DNA of 64,000 nt, from the NCBI RefSeq assembly GCF_008630935.1, contig NZ_CP043908.1, forward strand, positions 868,001-932,000. Direction: 5' to 3'. Shown here in pieces: positions 8,561 to 18,471 of this stretch. Every line of letters starts with the position of its first letter. Position 1 is the first letter of the stretch. The position numbers and the translations under genes were made by a program. The notes under the pieces are model-generated. The model ran no database searches and had not been told where the DNA came from. It saw only the letters and a program-made list of their open reading frames with translations. The DNA comes from Thermodesulfobacterium sp. TA1 (GTDB lineage: Bacteria; Desulfobacterota; Thermodesulfobacteria; Thermodesulfobacteriales; Thermodesulfobacteriaceae).

Positions 8561-9943
8561 CTAAGAGTTAGAGTTTATAGAACTATGTTTATAACCATAC
8601 AAAAAATAGACCAAAATCCCCAAGAAACTCCACAAAATAAACCTTATCCAGGTATCCATCGGTAACCCACTCATGATAAAAAGTAAAAACAAAAGATTAA
8701 TCGGGATTAAAATATGGGCCCAAGGAATCTTAAAGGCAGGTTGATAATCAGGGCGATACCTAACCAAATAAATGGCTACACCTACTATAAAGTAAGCAAA
8801 AAGTGTTCCGATGTTGATAAGCTCAGCTAAAATTTTTAGAGGGACAAAACCAGCAAAAAAGCAGAGAATAAGACCGCCGGTGATCGAGGCTTTGTAGGGG
8901 GTGTAAAATTTTTTATGAATTTCAGCAAAAGGCTTAAACAATAATCCATCTCTTGCTAACGCATAAAGGATCCTGGTAAAACCTATGGCCATAACCAACA
9001 TGACCGAAGTAATGGTAATCACAGCGCTTAAGGAAATAAAATCTGCTACCCACTTTTCATTTATTTTATACATGGCATAGGCTAAGGCATCAGGTTTTCC
9101 TTCATATTCCCAATAAGGTAAAACACCTACCAACACGAAGGCTACAGAAATGTAAAGTAAAGTTATGACCAAAAGAGAAAGGATTAAACCCTTAGGCAGT
9201 GTTCTTTTTACATCTTTGGTTTCTTCTGCCAGGGTAGCTAACGCATCAAACCCTAAATAAGCAAACACGATAAGCGCAGCACCTCTCCACACCCCCTCCC
9301 AACCAAAAGGCAAAAAGGGACGAAAATGTTCCCATCTAACATGCTTAAGTCCAAAAATTATAAAAACCAACAAGGTGATTATTTTTAAAACCACGACCAC
9401 GTTATTAAAAAGTGCGCTTTTTCTGATACCTATGGTTACTAAAAAGAAAATCAACAAAACCCCTAAAAGGGAAAAAAGGTCTACATATGTGCCTTGAGCA
9501 GGATTAAAAGGACCGGAAATAGCCTTAGGGATATGCACATGCAAATTGTTTTCTAAAAAAGCCCTTAAATATCCCGACCAACCGGTAGAAACTGCTGCCG
9601 TAGCTATTCCATATTCTAAAAGCACATTCCAACCAACCAACCAAGCCCAAAACTCTCCCAACACAAAATAGGCATAGTTGTAGGCACCTCCAGCTAACGG
9701 AAAGGCAGAGCAAAATTCAGCATAAACCAAGGCGGTGAGCCCAATCCCTATACCTGCAAGAATAAAGGAAAGTAGAATACCAGGACCTGCATAGGAGGCT
9801 GCTGCCTGTCCCGTTACTACAAAAATCCCTGCCCCTACTACCGCACCAATCCCTATTAAGACAATGTCTTTTAGTGTAAGGGCTCGTTTAAGTTTTGAGG
9901 TTTGTTTAACTGCATCAAAAGATTTTTTTCTAAAAATCTCCAT
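8561..9943 (-). CDS. APC-superfamily amino acid permease
   Basis: A 460-aa protein with about 12 hydrophobic segments and a typical cationic-amino-acid-transporter-like N-terminus: IGIGAVVGAGIFVVTG in helix 1, where the backbone binds the substrate amino group and carboxylate in APC transporters. It is likely an inner-membrane amino acid/H+ symporter or exchanger; the substrate cannot be assigned. It stands alone, with 213 bp before the tolC-like gene and 56 bp after marC. A TATAAT hexamer (minus strand, 9952-9957) is 8 bp before the ATG, though no good -35 box accompanies it. Confidence 0.9.
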   Translation of the reverse strand: MEIFRKKSFDAVKQTSKLKRALTLKDIVLIGIGAVVGAGIFVVTGQAAASYAGPGILLSFILAGIGIGLTALVYAEFCSAFPLAGGAYNYAYFVLGEFWAWLVGWNVLLEYGIATAAVSTGWSGYLRAFLENNLHVHIPKAISGPFNPAQGTYVDLFSLLGVLLIFFLVTIGIRKSALFNNVVVVLKIITLLVFIIFGLKHVRWEHFRPFLPFGWEGVWRGAALIVFAYLGFDALATLAEETKDVKRTLPKGLILSLLVITLLYISVAFVLVGVLPYWEYEGKPDALAYAMYKINEKWVADFISLSAVITITSVMLVMAIGFTRILYALARDGLLFKPFAEIHKKFYTPYKASITGGLILCFFAGFVPLKILAELINIGTLFAYFIVGVAIYLVRYRPDYQPAFKIPWAHILIPINLLFLLFIMSGLPMDTWIRFILWSFLGILVYFLYGYKHSSINSNS

Positions 9944-9999
9944 AGCTTTATATTATACAAAAAATTTTTTAAAAGAAAAAAGTTTTTTCTAAAATTTGG

Positions 10000-10614
10000 C
10001 TAAAAATTTTCTTTTAGTCCTGTGATGATGTATTCTATGGCAATACTTGCCAAAATAAGACCTAAAATTCTTACCACTGCCTTAGTTCCAAGTTCTCCAA
10101 GATGCTTAAAAATTTTGGTTGAGGCGCTTAATATAAAGTAGGTAATAAGTATTACCAGAAAAATTGTCCCCGAAAGGGCTAATTTTACGGAAAACTCAGG
10201 GCTTTCACCTAAAATAATAGCTGTAGTAATCGCACCAGGACCGGCTAAATAAGGAATACCTAAGGGGACTACCGATGGGTCTTCCAATTCTTTTACTTGG
10301 GTTGCCTCTTTTTCTGAAGTTTTTACCTGGGTAGTCTTACCAAAAAGCATCTCCAAAGCGGTAATAAAAAGAAGTGTCCCACCAGCAATCCTAAAAGAAG
10401 AAAGAGAAATTTGAAACAAAGCCAAAACATATCTACCTAACCAAAAAAAGATTAAAAGAGTAATCAAAGCTGTAAGGCTTGCTTTTAAGGCGATTTTTTG
10501 ACGTTCTTTTTCAGGATAGCCTGCGGTTATACTTAAAAAGAAAGGAGCCCCGGCAATCGGGTCTATGATGGTAAAAAGGGTGATAAAACTTTTAAACAAA
10601 AAACTTATTTCCAT
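10000..10614 (-). CDS. MarC-family (UPF0056) integral membrane protein
   Basis: A 204-aa protein with six predicted membrane segments and the MarC-family hallmarks FTIIDPIAGAPFFL near the N-terminus and LGIPYLAGPGAITT in the middle. The family is widespread, but its biochemical function is not established; the name from multiple antibiotic resistance has not held up. It overlaps the upstream flippase-like gene by 10 bp, so it is the last gene of the infB operon. Confidence 0.88.
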   Translation of the reverse strand: MEISFLFKSFITLFTIIDPIAGAPFFLSITAGYPEKERQKIALKASLTALITLLIFFWLGRYVLALFQISLSSFRIAGGTLLFITALEMLFGKTTQVKTSEKEATQVKELEDPSVVPLGIPYLAGPGAITTAIILGESPEFSVKLALSGTIFLVILITYFILSASTKIFKHLGELGTKAVVRILGLILASIAIEYIITGLKENF

Positions 10615-11492
10615 GATACCCTTGTTTTTAAATAAAAATATATCCCTGGAAGGGCAGAAATAAGGATTAAACTATAGCCTAACATACCTAAGGATATACC
10701 ATGTTCTATAGAAAAACCCAACAAAGATAAAAAATAACTTAAACTACCTTCTCTAACCCCTAATCCTGAAATACTAAGAGGCAAGGCTGCTAAAAAACTA
10801 ATAATAGGGATGATTACAAAAAAATACGAATAATTTATCTGTAAATGCAAAGCCAAACCTAAAAAAACGAACTGTAAGACAAATAAAACTTGGATTAAAA
10901 TCCCAAGTAGCACCGGAAAAAGATTATAAGGTAGACGAACAGGATTAAAATATTCCTTAGGATAAATCTTGGTAAAAAATAAAGAAATTAAGAAAAAACC
11001 TATGATTACTGAATAAGTAATAAAAATAATAAAGTAATAAAAGTTTATTGGTAAAAAACCTCCATATAGAGGAAGAGAGACAGAAAGGATAAAAAATATA
11101 CCTAAAAGTCCGTAAAAACGGTCTACCATAACGCTAAAGGTGGCCTTTTTAAAAGGAAGTCCTTTTTTTGTTAAAAGAAAGGTCCTTAGGATGTCGCCGC
11201 CTACTATCCCTGGCATAACGGTGTTTAAAGAAAATCCCATCAAATAACTTTTTAGAAAGAAGAAATAATTTTGTTTAAAACCCCAGCTTTCACAAAGTTT
11301 TTGCCATCTTAAGGCTACCATCAGTTGAAAACTGTTAAAACATAAAAGGGCTATTAGATAGGGAAAAAAGGAAAGGTTTTTAAAAATTTCCTTTAGCTTA
11401 GCAAAGTCTGTCTTTTTAAACAAAAAAAACAAAATACCAAAGGTAATCGTAAACCTTATAAGAATGCTTATAAGCTGTTTAAATTTTTTCAT
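10605..11492 (-). CDS. UPF0104/YbhN-type membrane protein (lysylphosphatidylglycerol synthase TM-region family)
   Basis: A 295-aa protein with around eight hydrophobic segments matching the flippase-like membrane domain of MprF/AglD/YbhN proteins. Visible family features are LRWQKL after the second segment, MPGIVGGDILRTFLL and LSISGLGVREGSL (the conserved GxGxRE loop). Some relatives move lipids or support lipid-linked sugar transfer, but no aminoacyl-transferase domain is present here. It begins directly after truB (no spacer) and ends inside marC, so it belongs to the translation-factor operon by position only. Confidence 0.82.
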   Translation of the reverse strand: MKKFKQLISILIRFTITFGILFFLFKKTDFAKLKEIFKNLSFFPYLIALLCFNSFQLMVALRWQKLCESWGFKQNYFFFLKSYLMGFSLNTVMPGIVGGDILRTFLLTKKGLPFKKATFSVMVDRFYGLLGIFFILSVSLPLYGGFLPINFYYFIIFITYSVIIGFFLISLFFTKIYPKEYFNPVRLPYNLFPVLLGILIQVLFVLQFVFLGLALHLQINYSYFFVIIPIISFLAALPLSISGLGVREGSLSYFLSLLGFSIEHGISLGMLGYSLILISALPGIYFYLKTRVSWK

Positions 11493-12443
11493 TTAGTCTT
11501 TAAAAACTCTGAAATATTTTATGTATTCATTAGAGAGGTTTTTTAATGGGTTTTCGATAATGGCTACTAACTTGCCTTTTGGGTTTAAAATCCTTATCCA
11601 TTCATGATAGGGGGATAGGGTAAGTTTCTGAAATTTGATGAAAGAAAGAAAAGAAGAAGTATGCATAGGTCTACCCTCTTGTATCCGTTGAGAAAAATCT
11701 TCACTCACTAATATTTTAGGTAAAAATTCAAGAGATTTTTCTACAGGAATTATTCTTTTTACCAAACCCTCGTAATCTTCCTGAACCAACCGAGAGATTT
11801 CTTCTAAGGTTAAGGCTTCTTCTATGGTAAAAATACTTTTTTTTAACCTTCTAAGTTTAGTTAGTGTAGCACCACACTCCAACCTCTCCCCAAAACTATT
11901 TACTATAGACCTAATATAAGTACCTTTAGAACAATGTATTTCAAACTTCACGTAAGGAAGGGTTATGTCTAAAATTTCAAACCGAAAGACCTTAACCTTT
12001 TTAGGTTCCTTTGGTATTAGAAGTCCATCCCTTGCGTATTTATAAAGAGGTTTTCCTCTAAATTTGGCAGCAGAAAAGGGTGGAGGAATCTGGTCTATCT
12101 CTCCTAAAAAGGTTTGAGCACCTTTTTTTAAATCTTCTAAGGAAAAATCTGGGATGGGTTTTTGTGCGACTACCTCTCCGGTAATATCAAAGGTAAGGGT
12201 ACTAATTCCTAATTGCATCTCCCCTTGATAAACCTTATCCCCTTCTAAAAATATTTGGGCTACTTTAGTAGCTTTTCCAAGTAATATGGGTAAAACTCCA
12301 GTAGCTATAGGATCAAGGGTCCCTCCATGGCCAGCTTTTTTAATTTTTAATATTTTTTTTACTTTTTCTAAGGTTTGAGTAGAGGTTAAACCTTCAGGCT
12401 TGTCAACCACAAGTATTCCGTTTAGCTGATTATCTTTTCTCAT
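11493..12443 (-). CDS. truB: tRNA pseudouridine(55) synthase TruB
   Basis: Converts U55 in the T-loop of tRNAs to pseudouridine. The N-terminal GILVVDKPEGLTSTQ and GHGGTLDPIATGVLP motifs are diagnostic, with the catalytic Asp at residue 44 in GGTLDP. A KAF-like PFSAAKFRGKPLYKYAR segment and a small C-terminal PUA-like region complete the protein (316 aa). It overlaps nrnA by 14 bp. The neighbourhood infB-rbfA-nrnA-truB is the classical bacterial arrangement. Confidence 0.96.
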   Translation of the reverse strand: MRKDNQLNGILVVDKPEGLTSTQTLEKVKKILKIKKAGHGGTLDPIATGVLPILLGKATKVAQIFLEGDKVYQGEMQLGISTLTFDITGEVVAQKPIPDFSLEDLKKGAQTFLGEIDQIPPPFSAAKFRGKPLYKYARDGLLIPKEPKKVKVFRFEILDITLPYVKFEIHCSKGTYIRSIVNSFGERLECGATLTKLRRLKKSIFTIEEALTLEEISRLVQEDYEGLVKRIIPVEKSLEFLPKILVSEDFSQRIQEGRPMHTSSFLSFIKFQKLTLSPYHEWIRILNPKGKLVAIIENPLKNLSNEYIKYFRVFKD

Positions 12444-13410
12444 AAACTCCTCTCATAAACTTTTTCAAATCAAAAAGAAAGGTTTGAAGGTCTTTTTCTT
12501 CAAGCTTAAAACCGCTGGCGTATCTGTGTCCTCCTCCACCAAAATGCTTAGCTATCTCTAAAACTTCAAAAGGCTCTCTGCCTCTTAAGCTTACCGCTAT
12601 TTTACCCTTTTCAAACTCTTTCACTAAAATAGCTATGTCTACCCCTTCTAAACTTCTTAAAAAATTAGCCAAATAACTAAGGTCTTCTACCGGGTTTTTT
12701 TCAAGGTCTTCAAAGGTAAGGTAAGACATCACACAAAAAGGATGCGTTTTTATCGTCTCTAAACGGTTAAGGATGGTTTTTAAAAGGTTTACCTCCTCTA
12801 TACTTATCTGCTCAAACAGATTTTTAGCTATGTAAGAGGGATTTGCCCCTTTTTCGCATAGTTCCTTAGCGATTTCAAAGGTCTGAGCCTTGGTGTTTTC
12901 GTATCTAAAGCCTCCGGTATCAAAATAAAGACCGGCTAAAAGATTTTCTGCCATCTCGTAGGTAATTTCTATCCCTAATTTTTTAAAAATCTCAAAAAGG
13001 AGGGCTGAAGTAGAAGGGGCATTGGGGTCGATGATAAAAAGCACATCTTCTTCAAAGAGATTTTCCTCTTTTTGATGATGGTCTATCACTACGTAATCTT
13101 TAAACGGGGTTAACCTTTGGGCTACGTTTGAAGCAAGTCTTTTAGGGGTTGAAGCATCGAACAAAACAACCAAAGCCTTCTCAAGATGAGGAAGCTGTTC
13201 CGGAAGGATAAACCATTCAAAACCTTTTAAAAATTCGGCTTTTTTAGGTATGCGTTCTATCACTGGATAAAAATTTTTCTTCAGGTGTTTTAAAAAAAAA
13301 CCAAAAGCTAACATAGAAGAAAGACCATCTATGTCAGGGTTAACGTGGGTTACTAAAATAAAGTCTCGGTTTTTGTCAATTTTTTGGAGGAGGATTTCCA
13401 GATTAACCAT
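12430..13410 (-). CDS. nrnA: DHH/DHHA1 phosphoesterase, NrnA-type nanoRNase / pAp phosphatase
   Basis: Degrades oligoribonucleotides of a few nucleotides and, in many members, dephosphorylates 3'-phosphoadenosine 5'-phosphate. Metal-binding motifs are THVNPDIDGLSS near the N-terminus, VLFDAST, VIDHHQKE (the DHH motif) and the C-terminal DHHA1 signature GGGGHRYASG. The frame extends upstream to a TTG at 13449, but the ATG at 13410 is preferred: it gives a normal N-terminus (MVNLEILLQK) and overlaps the rbfA stop by 8 bp, consistent with coupling. AAAGGAG lies unusually close to that ATG. About 326 aa. Confidence 0.9.
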   Translation of the reverse strand: MVNLEILLQKIDKNRDFILVTHVNPDIDGLSSMLAFGFFLKHLKKNFYPVIERIPKKAEFLKGFEWFILPEQLPHLEKALVVLFDASTPKRLASNVAQRLTPFKDYVVIDHHQKEENLFEEDVLFIIDPNAPSTSALLFEIFKKLGIEITYEMAENLLAGLYFDTGGFRYENTKAQTFEIAKELCEKGANPSYIAKNLFEQISIEEVNLLKTILNRLETIKTHPFCVMSYLTFEDLEKNPVEDLSYLANFLRSLEGVDIAILVKEFEKGKIAVSLRGREPFEVLEIAKHFGGGGHRYASGFKLEEKDLQTFLFDLKKFMRGVYEKR

Positions 13411-13756
13411 CTCCTTTGGATTTAGAAATCTTAGCAAACAAGCTATCAAGTTGCCTTTCTTTTTCTTCTCGGTCGTCTAACTTAAACTCAAGGTCCGGCA
13501 TGTATTTTAAAGTAATTTTTTCTCCTATCAGTTTTTTAATATAACCTTTAGCCCTGTTAAAGGCTTCTTTAACTTCTTCAGCTGGGATCTCACCATACAC
13601 TCTAAAGAACACTACCGCTTTTCTTAAATCTCCGCCTATTTTAACCTCGGTTATCGTGATAAGCTGCTTAAACACCGGGTCGCTTAGGTCATACATCAAA
13701 ATTTCTGTTATAACTTCTTGTAAAAGACTGCCTACTTTTTCTGGTCTGTATGACAT
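13403..13756 (-). CDS. rbfA: Ribosome-binding factor A
   Basis: A small KH-fold protein (117 aa) that helps mature the 3' and 5' ends of 16S rRNA in the 30S subunit. Typical features are RPEKVGSLLQEVITEILMYDLSDP at the start, split by ITEVKIGGDLRKAVVFFRVYG and the LKYMPDLEFKLDD strand near the end. It lies between the DUF503 gene and nrnA, in the expected operon order after infB. Confidence 0.93.
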   Translation of the reverse strand: MSYRPEKVGSLLQEVITEILMYDLSDPVFKQLITITEVKIGGDLRKAVVFFRVYGEIPAEEVKEAFNRAKGYIKKLIGEKITLKYMPDLEFKLDDREEKERQLDSLFAKISKSKGDG

Positions 13757-13769
13757 TAGATAAAAAACC

Positions 13770-14060
13770 TTAATAATTAATAAAATCTATTTCTGCGTTT
13801 ATGATTTCTAACCTTCCATCTTTTTGAATAAAGCTAAGAATATCATTTATTTTGCTATCAACCAATTTTTGATCCTTTCCTACCACACTTATCCCTAATA
13901 CCGCCCTCTGCCAAAGATCGTGCCCATCTACTTCTGCCAAGGAAACTTTTCTAAACTTAGCCTCTATTTTCTGGGTTAAGGCCTTTAGCACCTGCCTTTT
14001 AGCTTTTAAAGAATTGGGCTCAGGAATAAAAAGTTCTATTTTAGCTACTCCAACCACCAT
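13770..14060 (-). CDS. DUF503 family protein (YlxP-like)
   Basis: A 96-aa protein starting MVVGVAKIELFIPEPNSLKAKR, a hallmark of the DUF503/YlxP family: an N-terminal strand, then the conserved SLKxKR motif, and a VAEVDGHDLWQRA-type segment near the middle. Its gene is commonly found between infB and rbfA in bacteria, as here, pointing to a role linked to ribosome assembly. No biochemical activity is established for the family. Confidence 0.88.
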   Translation of the reverse strand: MVVGVAKIELFIPEPNSLKAKRQVLKALTQKIEAKFRKVSLAEVDGHDLWQRAVLGISVVGKDQKLVDSKINDILSFIQKDGRLEIINAEIDFINY

Positions 14061-14087
14061 TTACACACCTTTCAATTTATACAACTT

Positions 14088-16742
14088 TTAGAGTTCTTGA
14101 GTCACCTTTTTAAGCTCAAAAGTTTCCAAAAGGTCTCCTTCTTTTACGTCGTTAAACCCTTCTATCCTTACTCCACATTCATAACCGGCGGCTACCTCTT
14201 TGACATCCTCTTTAAACCTTTTAAGAGAGGCTATTTTACCGGTATAAACGACCACCCCATCTCTTATCACTCTTACTTGATGGTTTCTGTTGATAACTCC
14301 TTCTTTTACATAACATCCAGCAACTACCCCAACCTTAGGCACTTTAAATATAGCCCTTACTTCTACTAAACCTTTTATTTCTTCTATTATTTCAGGTTCA
14401 AGTAATCCAGCCATTGCTTTCTTTACATCGTCGATAAGTTGATAAATAACGTCATAAAACTTAATATCTACTCCCTCTTTTTTAGCTAAATCTCTTGCCT
14501 GAGAACTGGGTTTTACATTAAAACCGATAATGATAGCGTTAGAGGCAGAAGCCAACATAACATCGCTTTCAGAAATAGCCCCTATCCCTGCGCGGATGAT
14601 GTTAACTTTAACCTTATCAGTAGAAATTTTAAGTAGCGAAGCTTGTAAGGCTTCTAAAGTTCCCTGAGTGTCTGCCTTAAGCACGATGTTTAATTCTTTA
14701 AGTTCACCTTCTTTAAGTTTTTCGAAAATCTTTTCTAAAGAAATTTTAACTTCCTTGGCTGTCTCTGCTTCTCTTGCCTTTCTTTGTCTATACTCTGCTA
14801 TCTTTCTTGCTTTTTCTTCACTGTCTAAAACGATGAAATCATCTCCTGCCTGAGGTAAATCTTCAAAACCTAAAATTTCTACCGGGACAGAAGGGGTTGC
14901 CTCTTTAACCCTTTTTCCATAGCTGTCAAACATCGCCCTTACCCTTCCATGGGTAAGGCCGGCTACAAAGATATCTCCTTCTTTAAGTGTTCCTTCCTGA
15001 ACAAGCACTGTAGCTACTGGCCCTCTCCCTTTATCCAGTTTACTCTCTATAATCCTTCCTCTTGCAGGTCTATCATAAGCAGCTTTTAATTCTAACATTT
15101 CAGCTTGAAGAAGTACCAACTCTAACAGTTCGTTTATACCGATTTTATTTCTGGCAGAAATATTAGCCATTAGAGTATCGCCACCCCATTCTTCCGGAAC
15201 TAAACCTAACTCAGCCAGTTGAGATTTAACTCTATCAGGATTAGCATCAGGTTTGTCTATTTTATTGATGGCTACCACTATAGGTACTTTAGCTGCCTTA
15301 GCATGCTCTATAGCCTCTTTAGTTTGTTCCATCACACCATCGTCTGCTGCTACTACCAAGATCACTATGTCCGTAACCTGAGCACCCCTTGCCCTCATAG
15401 AAGTAAAGGCCTCATGACCTGGGGTATCTATAAAGGTTATTGTTTTTCCAGCCTCCAGTTTTACGGTATAAGCACCGATATGTTGGGTTATACCACCGGC
15501 CTCTTTACTGGCTACATCTGTTTTTCTGATGGCATCTAAAAGACTAGTTTTACCGTGGTCTACATGTCCCATAACTGTTATTACCGGAGGACGAGGTTTT
15601 AATTCTTCTGGTGAAGGAGGAGTGTATTGTAAAAGGATTTCTTCTTCAATAGGAGCTTTTTCTATTTGATAACCAAACTCATCGGCTAAAATGGCAGCGG
15701 TATCTGCATCGATAGATTGGTTAGCGGTAACCGGCATTCCCATCTGTAAAGCCTTTTTGATGAGTTCACCAACCTTTACCCCCATCATTTTAGCAAGCTC
15801 GCTAACCTGAATCGTTTCGTAGATTTTTATTTTCTTTTCCTTAGGAGGAAGGGTAGGGGGTCTTTCAGAAGTTTTTTCTTTCTTTTCCTTAGGCTTTAAA
15901 CCTTCGACTTCTTGCTTTTCTTCAAACAAGGCAACCGGTTCTTCTTCTATAAAAAATTCATCAAACCTTTCTTTTTTAACAAAACCACCTTTTTTCTTAG
16001 GTTTTTTCTTTTCTTCTTTAAATTCTCTGTCCTTTTTTTTCTTTTTGAAATCCTCTTTGTCTAACGGTTTAGGCTCTACAGGTACAACAACTTCTTCCTT
16101 AGAAGGGGTAGGGGGCACTGATGAATCTTTAGGCTTAAATCCTCTTTCCTTTCTTGGTTTAAACTCTGTAACCACCCTTTTTCCGTAAACTTCTTGAGGA
16201 GTTTCTGATTTTGGAGTTTCTGTTGGCGAAATTTTTGGTTGAGAAACTTCTGGTTGAGAAATTTGTTCTTGAGGAGTTTCTATTTGCGAAAATTCTTGAA
16301 AAGAGGTTTCAGTTTTTTCTGCTGGTTCTAACGGTTCTTCTTTATTAAACGGTTCAGCTTCTAAAGAAGCTTCTGGTGCTTTTTCTTCATCGAAGGCTTC
16401 TATCAAAGAAACCTTTTCATCTTTCTTAGGTTCCTCTTCTGTTTTTTTCTTTCTTAAAAAAAGTTTCTTTTTTTTAGGCTGCTCTTCTTCTATTTTAGGT
16501 TCTTCAACTTTTTCTTCTACTTTTATTTCCTCTTTATGTATTTCTTCAATCTCTTCTTTTCTAAAAACTATTATCTCATGTTTTTTTCCATGAAGCATTC
16601 TAATTTTTTCTGCTTCTTCTTCTGATATAGAGGACAAAGTAGTTTTAACCTGAAAACCTTCGGCTTTAAGTTTTTTTAACAACTCTTTAGGTTCTACATG
16701 AAGTTCTTCTGCTAATTCAATAATTTTAACTCTTTTGGCCAT
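14088..16742 (-). CDS. infB: Translation initiation factor IF-2
   Basis: GTPase that recruits fMet-tRNA to the 30S subunit and promotes subunit joining. Residues 1-50 form an IF2_N domain ([20 protein letters not shown]). A Lys/Glu/Pro-rich low-complexity linker follows to about residue 305, then a second IF2_N-like domain ([13 protein letters not shown]), the G domain ([20 protein letters not shown]) and the C-terminal beta-barrel and fMet-tRNA domains. Length 884 aa. It heads a seven-gene operon and is divergent from kdsB; nusA, usually just upstream, lies 17 kb away in this genome. Confidence 0.97.
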   Translation of the reverse strand: MAKRVKIIELAEELHVEPKELLKKLKAEGFQVKTTLSSISEEEAEKIRMLHGKKHEIIVFRKEEIEEIHKEEIKVEEKVEEPKIEEEQPKKKKLFLRKKKTEEEPKKDEKVSLIEAFDEEKAPEASLEAEPFNKEEPLEPAEKTETSFQEFSQIETPQEQISQPEVSQPKISPTETPKSETPQEVYGKRVVTEFKPRKERGFKPKDSSVPPTPSKEEVVVPVEPKPLDKEDFKKKKKDREFKEEKKKPKKKGGFVKKERFDEFFIEEEPVALFEEKQEVEGLKPKEKKEKTSERPPTLPPKEKKIKIYETIQVSELAKMMGVKVGELIKKALQMGMPVTANQSIDADTAAILADEFGYQIEKAPIEEEILLQYTPPSPEELKPRPPVITVMGHVDHGKTSLLDAIRKTDVASKEAGGITQHIGAYTVKLEAGKTITFIDTPGHEAFTSMRARGAQVTDIVILVVAADDGVMEQTKEAIEHAKAAKVPIVVAINKIDKPDANPDRVKSQLAELGLVPEEWGGDTLMANISARNKIGINELLELVLLQAEMLELKAAYDRPARGRIIESKLDKGRGPVATVLVQEGTLKEGDIFVAGLTHGRVRAMFDSYGKRVKEATPSVPVEILGFEDLPQAGDDFIVLDSEEKARKIAEYRQRKAREAETAKEVKISLEKIFEKLKEGELKELNIVLKADTQGTLEALQASLLKISTDKVKVNIIRAGIGAISESDVMLASASNAIIIGFNVKPSSQARDLAKKEGVDIKFYDVIYQLIDDVKKAMAGLLEPEIIEEIKGLVEVRAIFKVPKVGVVAGCYVKEGVINRNHQVRVIRDGVVVYTGKIASLKRFKEDVKEVAAGYECGVRIEGFNDVKEGDLLETFELKKVTQEL

Positions 16743-16883
16743 AACAACCTCTATTTAGATTTAAAAATACTTTGGCAAGTTAAAAGTTACCCATTTTATA
16801 AAAGATGACTTAAGTTTAATATTAAAGCGTGAAAATTCAAGTCCTTCTTTTATTTTTACAAATTTAGTTTAAATTATGAAACC

Positions 16884-17612
16884 ATGAGAAAGGTAATCAT
16901 CATACCAGCGCGTTACGGTTCTACTCGTTTTCCAGGCAAACCTTTAGTTTATATAGAAGGAAAACCTATGATCCAACATGTTTACGAAAGGGCTTTAAGT
17001 TCTGGTATAAAGGAAGTGTGGGTGGCTACTGATGATGAAAGGATTTTACAGGAAGTCTCAAGGTTTGGAGGTAAGGCCTTGATGACTGCAAACACTCATA
17101 TCTGTGGGACAGACAGAATAGCTGAGGCTTCTGACATCCTTGGTCTTGCCCCTGAAGATATAGTAATCAACCTTCAAGGAGACCAACCTTTTTTTCCTGC
17201 AGCCTATTTTCAACCTTTAATAGAGCCCTTAGTTTCTAAAAAGGCTAAAATGACTACCCTTGCTACTCCTATAAAACAAGATGAAGACCTTACCAACCCC
17301 AACAAGGTTAAGGTGGTTTTAGACCTTCAAGGCTATGCCCTTTATTTTTCAAGAAACCTTATCCCCTATTTTAGACCCCCAGGAGAACCTCCTTTATACT
17401 TAAAACATATAGGGGTTTATGCTTATACCAAAGAATTTTTAGACCTTTTTGTAAAACTCCCTCCAGGAACACTCGAGCTGACCGAAAAATTAGAACAGTT
17501 AAGAGCCTTAGAACATGGATATAAAATAGCGGTTAGTATAGTTTCTGAAGAGGTGCCTGAGATAGACACACCAGAAGATTTAGAAAAACTCAAAAAAATA
17601 AGAGGGTTGTAA
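16884..17612 (+). CDS. kdsB: 3-deoxy-manno-octulosonate cytidylyltransferase
   Basis: Activates Kdo as CMP-Kdo for lipid A core assembly. The nucleotide-binding N-terminus IIPARYGSTRFPGKPL is diagnostic, followed by VATDDERI, LQGDQPFF and LKHIGVYAYTKEFL. The C-terminus EIDTPEDLEKLKKI also matches. The length of 242 aa is normal. Its presence implies an LPS-bearing outer membrane. It is followed after 2 bp by the memo-like gene and appears to head a short operon with memo and gltX. Confidence 0.95.
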   Translation: MRKVIIIPARYGSTRFPGKPLVYIEGKPMIQHVYERALSSGIKEVWVATDDERILQEVSRFGGKALMTANTHICGTDRIAEASDILGLAPEDIVINLQGDQPFFPAAYFQPLIEPLVSKKAKMTTLATPIKQDEDLTNPNKVKVVLDLQGYALYFSRNLIPYFRPPGEPPLYLKHIGVYAYTKEFLDLFVKLPPGTLELTEKLEQLRALEHGYKIAVSIVSEEVPEIDTPEDLEKLKKIRGL

Positions 17613-17614
17613 AA

Positions 17615-18421
17615 ATGAAAAGAGAACCTGCAGTAGCCGGCTATTTTTATAGCAACAATCCTAAAGAATTAGAGAAACATCTTGCCGAGCTTATAAAATT
17701 TTCAGAGACTAAAATACCTGCTAAAGGTGGGGTGTTGCCTCATGCTGGGTATTTTTATTCAGGACATGTAGCCGGAGCTGTCTATGGAAAAATAGTCCCT
17801 CCTGATATTGCCGTTATCTTAGGTCCGAACCATACCGGTATGGGTAAACCCATCGCTGTTTTTAATGGAACTTCTTTTATTACTCCCTTAGGCGAGGCTA
17901 AAATAAACAAAACCTTTACTACCCGTTTTATAGAACTTTGTCCCTTGGCTTCAGAGGATTTTTTAGCCCATGCACATGAACACTCTTTAGAAGTTCAAGT
18001 CCCATTTTTGCAGTATATAAACCCAAAGGTAGAAATTGTGGCTATTTGTTTAAGATGGATTTCTCTTAAAGAAATAAGAGAGATTGGGATAGCCCTTGCT
18101 CAAACCATTAGTCTTTTTCCAGAAAAAAGGATTTTTATCGTTGCAAGCTCTGACTTTAGCCATTACGTGCCTCAAGAAACAGCTAAATATAAAGATTCTT
18201 TGGCTATCAAGGAAATTTTATCTCTTTCAGAAGAAGGACTTTTAAAAGTGGTGGTAGAAAACAACATAAGCATGTGCGGGGTTATTCCTGTAGCGATTAA
18301 TATAGTTGCCTGCAAGCATTTAGGGGCTACCAAAGGAGAACTCATCGCTTATGCTACCTCTGGAGACATAATCAGAGACTATTCTTCTGTCGTAGGATAC
18401 GGAGGAATAGTCATATATTAA
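17615..18421 (+). CDS. MEMO-family protein (AmmeMemoRadiSam protein B type)
   Basis: A 268-aa member of the MEMO family, structurally related to class III extradiol dioxygenases. Matching motifs are REPAVAGYFY at the N-terminus, LPHAGYFYSGHVAG, ILGPNHTG, EHSLEVQVPFLQ, and SSDFSHY near residue 185. In many prokaryotes the gene accompanies an AmmeMemoRadiSam radical-SAM protein; no such partner is in this window. Biochemical function is unresolved. It sits between kdsB and gltX with close spacing, so it is cotranscribed. Confidence 0.9.
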   Translation: MKREPAVAGYFYSNNPKELEKHLAELIKFSETKIPAKGGVLPHAGYFYSGHVAGAVYGKIVPPDIAVILGPNHTGMGKPIAVFNGTSFITPLGEAKINKTFTTRFIELCPLASEDFLAHAHEHSLEVQVPFLQYINPKVEIVAICLRWISLKEIREIGIALAQTISLFPEKRIFIVASSDFSHYVPQETAKYKDSLAIKEILSLSEEGLLKVVVENNISMCGVIPVAINIVACKHLGATKGELIAYATSGDIIRDYSSVVGYGGIVIY

Positions 18422-18471
18422 CCTCATCTATTAAGTTTTAAATTTTAAAATAGACAAAGGGAGGATGGTTG

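Noticed and set aside
13411-13449. N-terminal extension of NrnA from a TTG
   Set aside because: It lies inside rbfA and adds residues not typical of the family; the ATG at 13410 is coupled to the rbfA stop.
14097-15539. Plus-strand open frames inside infB
   Set aside because: They are shadows of a conserved translation factor and show low-complexity Tyr/Phe/Ser-rich translations.
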